DNA of 14,115 nt from Bordetella parapertussis (lineage in GTDB: Bacteria; Pseudomonadota; Gammaproteobacteria; Burkholderiales; SG8-41): positions 1 to 14,115 of the forward strand of contig CAMBCD010000034.1 of assembly GCA_945863085.1 (NCBI GenBank). Direction: 5' to 3'. Position numbers and translations under genes: made by a program. Position 1 is the first letter of the stretch, and each line of letters starts with the position of its first letter. The notes beneath the pieces are model-generated. The model ran no database searches, was not told where the DNA came from, and saw nothing but the letters and a program-made list of their open reading frames with translations. Positions 11,525 through 14,115 of the stretch are shown piece after piece.

Positions 11525-13822
11525 ATGCCTGATGATCAACTCCGCAAAGCGGCGCTTGAATATCACCGCTTCCCGGTTCCGGGAAAAATCGCAGTCACTC
11601 CGACCAAGGGTCTGGTCAACCAGCGCGATCTGGCGCTGGCCTACACGCCAGGTGTTGCCAAGGTATGCGAGGAAATCGCCGCCAACCCGGCGGATGCCAG
11701 TCTTTACACCGCGCGCGGCAACCTGGTTGCGGTGATCACCAACGGCACCGCCGTGCTGGGCCTCGGCAACATCGGCCCGCTGGCGGCGAAGCCGGTGATG
11801 GAAGGCAAGGCGGTGCTGTTCAAGAAATTCGCCGGCATCGACGTCTTTGACATCGAAATCAACGAGCTCGATCCGCACAAGCTGGTCGACATCATCGCCT
11901 CACTTGAGCCGACCTTCGGCGGCATCAACCTTGAAGACATCAAAGCGCCGGAGTGTTTCATCGTCGAGCGCGAGCTTCGCAAACGCTGCAAGATCCCCGT
12001 ATTCCATGACGACCAGCACGGCACCGCGATCATCGTCAGCGCGGCCTTCACCAACGGCCTGAAGGTCGTCGGCAAGGACATCTCAAAAATAAGGCTGGTG
12101 GTTTCCGGCGCCGGCGCCGCGGCGCTGGCCTGCCTCGACCTGCTGGTGTCGCTGGGCCTGAAAAAAGAAAACATCACTGTCACCGACATCGTCGGCGTGG
12201 TCTACAAGGGTCGCACCGAACTGATGGATGACGAGAAGGCGCGTTATGCCATCGATACCAAAGCGCGCAAGCTGGCCGACGTGATGGCCGGCGCTGACGC
12301 CTTCCTCGGGCTGTCCGCGGGCAAGGTGCTGAAGCCCGAATGGGTCAAGCTGATGGCGGAGCGGCCGCTGATCCTGGCGCTCGCCAATCCGGAACCGGAA
12401 ATCCTGCCCGAGCTGGTGAAAGAAGTGCGGCCCGACGCGGTGATGGCGACCGGCCGCTCGGATTATCCGAACCAGGTCAACAACGTCCTTTGTTTCCCCT
12501 TCATTTTCCGCGGCGCGCTGGATGTCGGTGCTACCACCATCAACCGCGACATGGAAATCGCCGCGGTCAACGCCATCGCAGCGCTGGCCCAGGCCGAGCA
12601 GTCCGACATCGTTGCTGCCGCTTACGGCGAACAGGATCTCAAGTTCGGTCCCGACTACCTGATTCCGCGGCCCTTTGATCCGCGGCTGATCAGCACCGTG
12701 GCGCCGGCAGTGGCGAAAGCGGCGATGGCCAGCGGTGTCGCGACGCGTCCGATCACCGATTTCGACGCCTACGTGCAGCGCATGAATGAAGTGGTCTACC
12801 ACTCCGGCCTGATCATGAAGCCGGTGATCGCCGCGGCAAAAAAATCGCCCAAGCGCGTGGTTTATGCCGAGGGCGAACAGGAAGTCGTGCTGCGCGCGGT
12901 GCAGGTCGCCGTCGACGAAGGCATCGTGCGTCCGATCCTGATTGGTCGTCCCGAAGTGATCCGCACCCGCGTCGAGCGGCTGGGCCTGCGCCTGCAGCGC
13001 GACCGTGATTACACGCTGATCGATCCCAGCGACGATCCGCGTTACCGCGAGTACTGGACCGAATACCAGCGCCTCGGCGAGCGTCGCGGCGTGACGCCGG
13101 ACATCGCCAAACTCGACATGCGCCGCCGTACCACGCTGATCGGCGCGATGATGATGCGCCTGGGCGCGGCAGACGCCATGCTCTGCGGCCTGTTCGGCCG
13201 TTACGACGGCCACCTGCGTTTCATCGACCTGGTCATCGGCAAACGCCCCGGCGTGCAGCACTTTGCCGCGATGAACATGGTGATGCTGCCCGGCCGTACC
13301 GTGTTCATCTGCGACACCTATGTCAACTTTGATCCCACCGCCGAGCAGATCGTCGAGTCGACCCTGCTTGCCGCCGAGGAAATCAGCCGTTTCGGCCTGG
13401 TGCCGAAAGTCGCGCTGCTGTCGCACTCGAGTTTTGGTTCGGCGGATTCGCCGACTGCGCGCAAGATGCGCAGCGCTCTGGCGCTGATCCGCGAACGCGC
13501 ACCCAACCTTGAAGTCGAGGGCGAGATGCATGGCGATGCGGCGCTGTCGGAAGAGATCCGCATGAAGGCCTTCCCCAATGCGCGGATGAAGGGTCAGGCG
13601 AATCTGCTGATCATGCCGACGCTGGATGCGGCGAACATTGCCTTCAACCTGCTGAAGACTTCTTCAGGCGACGGCATCACTGTCGGACCGATCCTGCTCG
13701 GCGCCGCCAAGCCGGTGCATGTGCTGACCACCAGCGCGACCGTGCGCCGCATCGTCAACATGACGGCGCTGACGGTGGCTGATGCCAATGCCCAGCGCGG
13801 TGAGCAGCGTCCTCTGCTGTAA
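11525..13822 (+). CDS. maeB: NADP-dependent malic enzyme, hybrid form with phosphotransacetylase-like C-terminal domain
   Basis: A 765-residue MaeB-type enzyme that converts malate to pyruvate and CO2 with NADP+, supplying NADPH and pyruvate from the TCA cycle. Malic enzyme part (1-~420): LAYTPGVA with catalytic Tyr40, [17 protein letters not shown] with catalytic Lys95, metal ligands in NLEDIKAPE (Glu137, Asp138) and FHDDQHGT (Asp162/163), dinucleotide-binding [11 protein letters not shown] (~192-202), and ALANPEPEI. Residues ~430-765 form a phosphate acetyltransferase-like domain ([17 protein letters not shown] at the start, MTALTVADA at the end). In MaeB this domain is thought to be regulatory, sensing acetyl-CoA, rather than catalytic. 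Length agrees with E. coli MaeB. The start fits the family's length; AAAGG is 12 nt upstream, and a much longer in-frame extension is unrelated sequence. It is followed closely by fumC. Confidence 0.97.
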   Translation: MPDDQLRKAALEYHRFPVPGKIAVTPTKGLVNQRDLALAYTPGVAKVCEEIAANPADASLYTARGNLVAVITNGTAVLGLGNIGPLAAKPVMEGKAVLFKKFAGIDVFDIEINELDPHKLVDIIASLEPTFGGINLEDIKAPECFIVERELRKRCKIPVFHDDQHGTAIIVSAAFTNGLKVVGKDISKIRLVVSGAGAAALACLDLLVSLGLKKENITVTDIVGVVYKGRTELMDDEKARYAIDTKARKLADVMAGADAFLGLSAGKVLKPEWVKLMAERPLILALANPEPEILPELVKEVRPDAVMATGRSDYPNQVNNVLCFPFIFRGALDVGATTINRDMEIAAVNAIAALAQAEQSDIVAAAYGEQDLKFGPDYLIPRPFDPRLISTVAPAVAKAAMASGVATRPITDFDAYVQRMNEVVYHSGLIMKPVIAAAKKSPKRVVYAEGEQEVVLRAVQVAVDEGIVRPILIGRPEVIRTRVERLGLRLQRDRDYTLIDPSDDPRYREYWTEYQRLGERRGVTPDIAKLDMRRRTTLIGAMMMRLGAADAMLCGLFGRYDGHLRFIDLVIGKRPGVQHFAAMNMVMLPGRTVFICDTYVNFDPTAEQIVESTLLAAEEISRFGLVPKVALLSHSSFGSADSPTARKMRSALALIRERAPNLEVEGEMHGDAALSEEIRMKAFPNARMKGQANLLIMPTLDAANIAFNLLKTSSGDGITVGPILLGAAKPVHVLTTSATVRRIVNMTALTVADANAQRGEQRPLL

Positions 13823-13879
13823 ATGTTGCCGAATATCCGTAAGTAATTGTTTTTATTAACTATTTTATAACACATTGCC
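13823..13879. other. AT-rich maeB-fumC spacer
   Basis: 57 nt, markedly AT-rich against the GC-rich genes. No intrinsic terminator is seen after maeB; a small AGCAG/CTGCT hairpin spans the last codons but has no T-tract. No good ribosome site precedes fumC. A promoter inside is possible (TATTTTATAA), but no pair of hexamers has correct spacing. Confidence 0.5.
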
Positions 13880-14115
13880 ATGGCCAAATTCCGCACTGAA
13901 CACGACACGATGGGTGACATCGAGGTTCCCGACCACATGCTGTGGGGCGCGCAGACCGAGCGCAGCCTGCACCACTTCCATTTTCCCGGCGAGACCATGC
14001 CGATGCCGGTGGTGCATGCGCAGATCATGGTGAAAAAAGCCGCGGCACTCACCAACATGGCGCTGGGCGTGCTCGACAAAAAGAAGGGCAATGCCATCGT
14101 CAAGGCGGCGGATGA
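13880..14115 (+). CDS. fumC: Class II fumarate hydratase, N-terminal part (cut by window end)
   Basis: The first 78 codons of a fumarase/aspartase-superfamily enzyme that hydrates fumarate to malate. The N-terminal signature FRTEHDTMGDIEVPDHMLWG is followed by AQTERSLHHF, the usual class II fumarase start, then the PMPVVHAQIMVKKAAALTNM helix. The frame runs off the window edge. The catalytic residues (second and third conserved regions, including GSSxMPxKxN) are outside, so fumarase versus a close relative such as aspartase rests on the N-terminus alone. The location 57 bp after maeB is metabolically sensible, since fumarase supplies malate to malic enzyme. The start lacks a clear ribosome site but matches the family start. 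Confidence 0.9.
   Translation, partial: MAKFRTEHDTMGDIEVPDHMLWGAQTERSLHHFHFPGETMPMPVVHAQIMVKKAAALTNMALGVLDKKKGNAIVKAAD

Noticed and set aside
12083..13531. 482-codon open frame on the minus strand inside maeB
   Set aside because: The plus strand is an unmistakable full-length MaeB. The antisense frame is His/Asp/Gln-rich without domains, a usual by-product of GC-rich codon use.
13847..13871. Promoter for fumC (TTGTTT with TATAAC)
   Set aside because: The spacer is only 13 bp, too short for sigma-70. The region is merely AT-rich.

Overview
The window looks like chromosomal DNA from a GC-rich betaproteobacterium (Burkholderiales/Rhodocyclales type). The basis is gene content: a PhaM-family PHA-granule protein, a Bug-family TctC-like periplasmic binding protein, an HpxZ/AtzH-like protein, a lysine-rich histone H1-like protein, a DUF2946-type protein and a hybrid MaeB malic enzyme. 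Base composition is uniform in the genes, with a few AT-rich spacers. I see no tRNA, rRNA, CRISPR, insertion sequence or phage gene, so this is mainly core or near-core genome.

Layout. (1) 1-446: 3' end of nrdB (ribonucleotide reductase small subunit), then a non-coding stretch ending in a very strong intrinsic terminator hairpin (565-619). That hairpin sits less than 40 nt before a DUF2442 gene (658-963), which is followed by a lysine-rich H1-like gene (1045-1395). (2) 1396-1720: no gene, one perfect 11-bp inverted repeat. (3) 1721-3413, minus strand: a DUF2946-type gene followed by a threonine-aldolase-family gene with altered active-site positions. (4) 3513-6050, plus strand: a secreted protein of unknown function, an ECF sigma factor, a single-pass membrane protein in the usual anti-sigma position but with no Cys, and a 62-residue four-cysteine 'oxidoreductase-like' protein. 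The last three are tightly packed and probably one envelope or redox stress regulon. (5) 6051-6463: a 413-nt non-coding region. Its last ~137 nt form a nested multi-stem leader directly before a membrane-anchored lytic transglycosylase (6464-7231) with a clear terminator. (6) 7366-7644: a short PhaM-family gene with a perfect TATAAT and a 13-bp palindrome in its leader. Its terminator is bidirectional and shared with the converging minus-strand operon. (7) 7698-9612, minus strand: proline iminopeptidase followed, 1 nt later, by an FAH-family hydrolase. (8) 9613-9860: non-coding, with a hairpin and a ~164-bp element bounded by inverted repeats. (9) 9860-11238, minus strand: Bug binding protein followed by HpxZ-like protein. 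(10) 11525-13822, plus strand: full-length MaeB (malic enzyme plus phosphotransacetylase-like domain), followed 57 bp later by the start of fumC, cut by the window end.

The strongest candidate for something undescribed is the structured leader at about 6327-6463. It has several mutually compatible stems, two built-in alternative pairings, a plausible sigma-70 promoter placed to start transcription at its first base, and a position that ends on the Shine-Dalgarno sequence of a cell-wall-cleaving enzyme. I could not match it to a riboswitch class that I know. Second-tier items are the ECF cassette, the 15-bp CGTTRAT tandem repeat before the sigma gene, the tail-less PhaM, the altered threonine aldolase and the inverted-repeat element near 9.7-9.86 kb.
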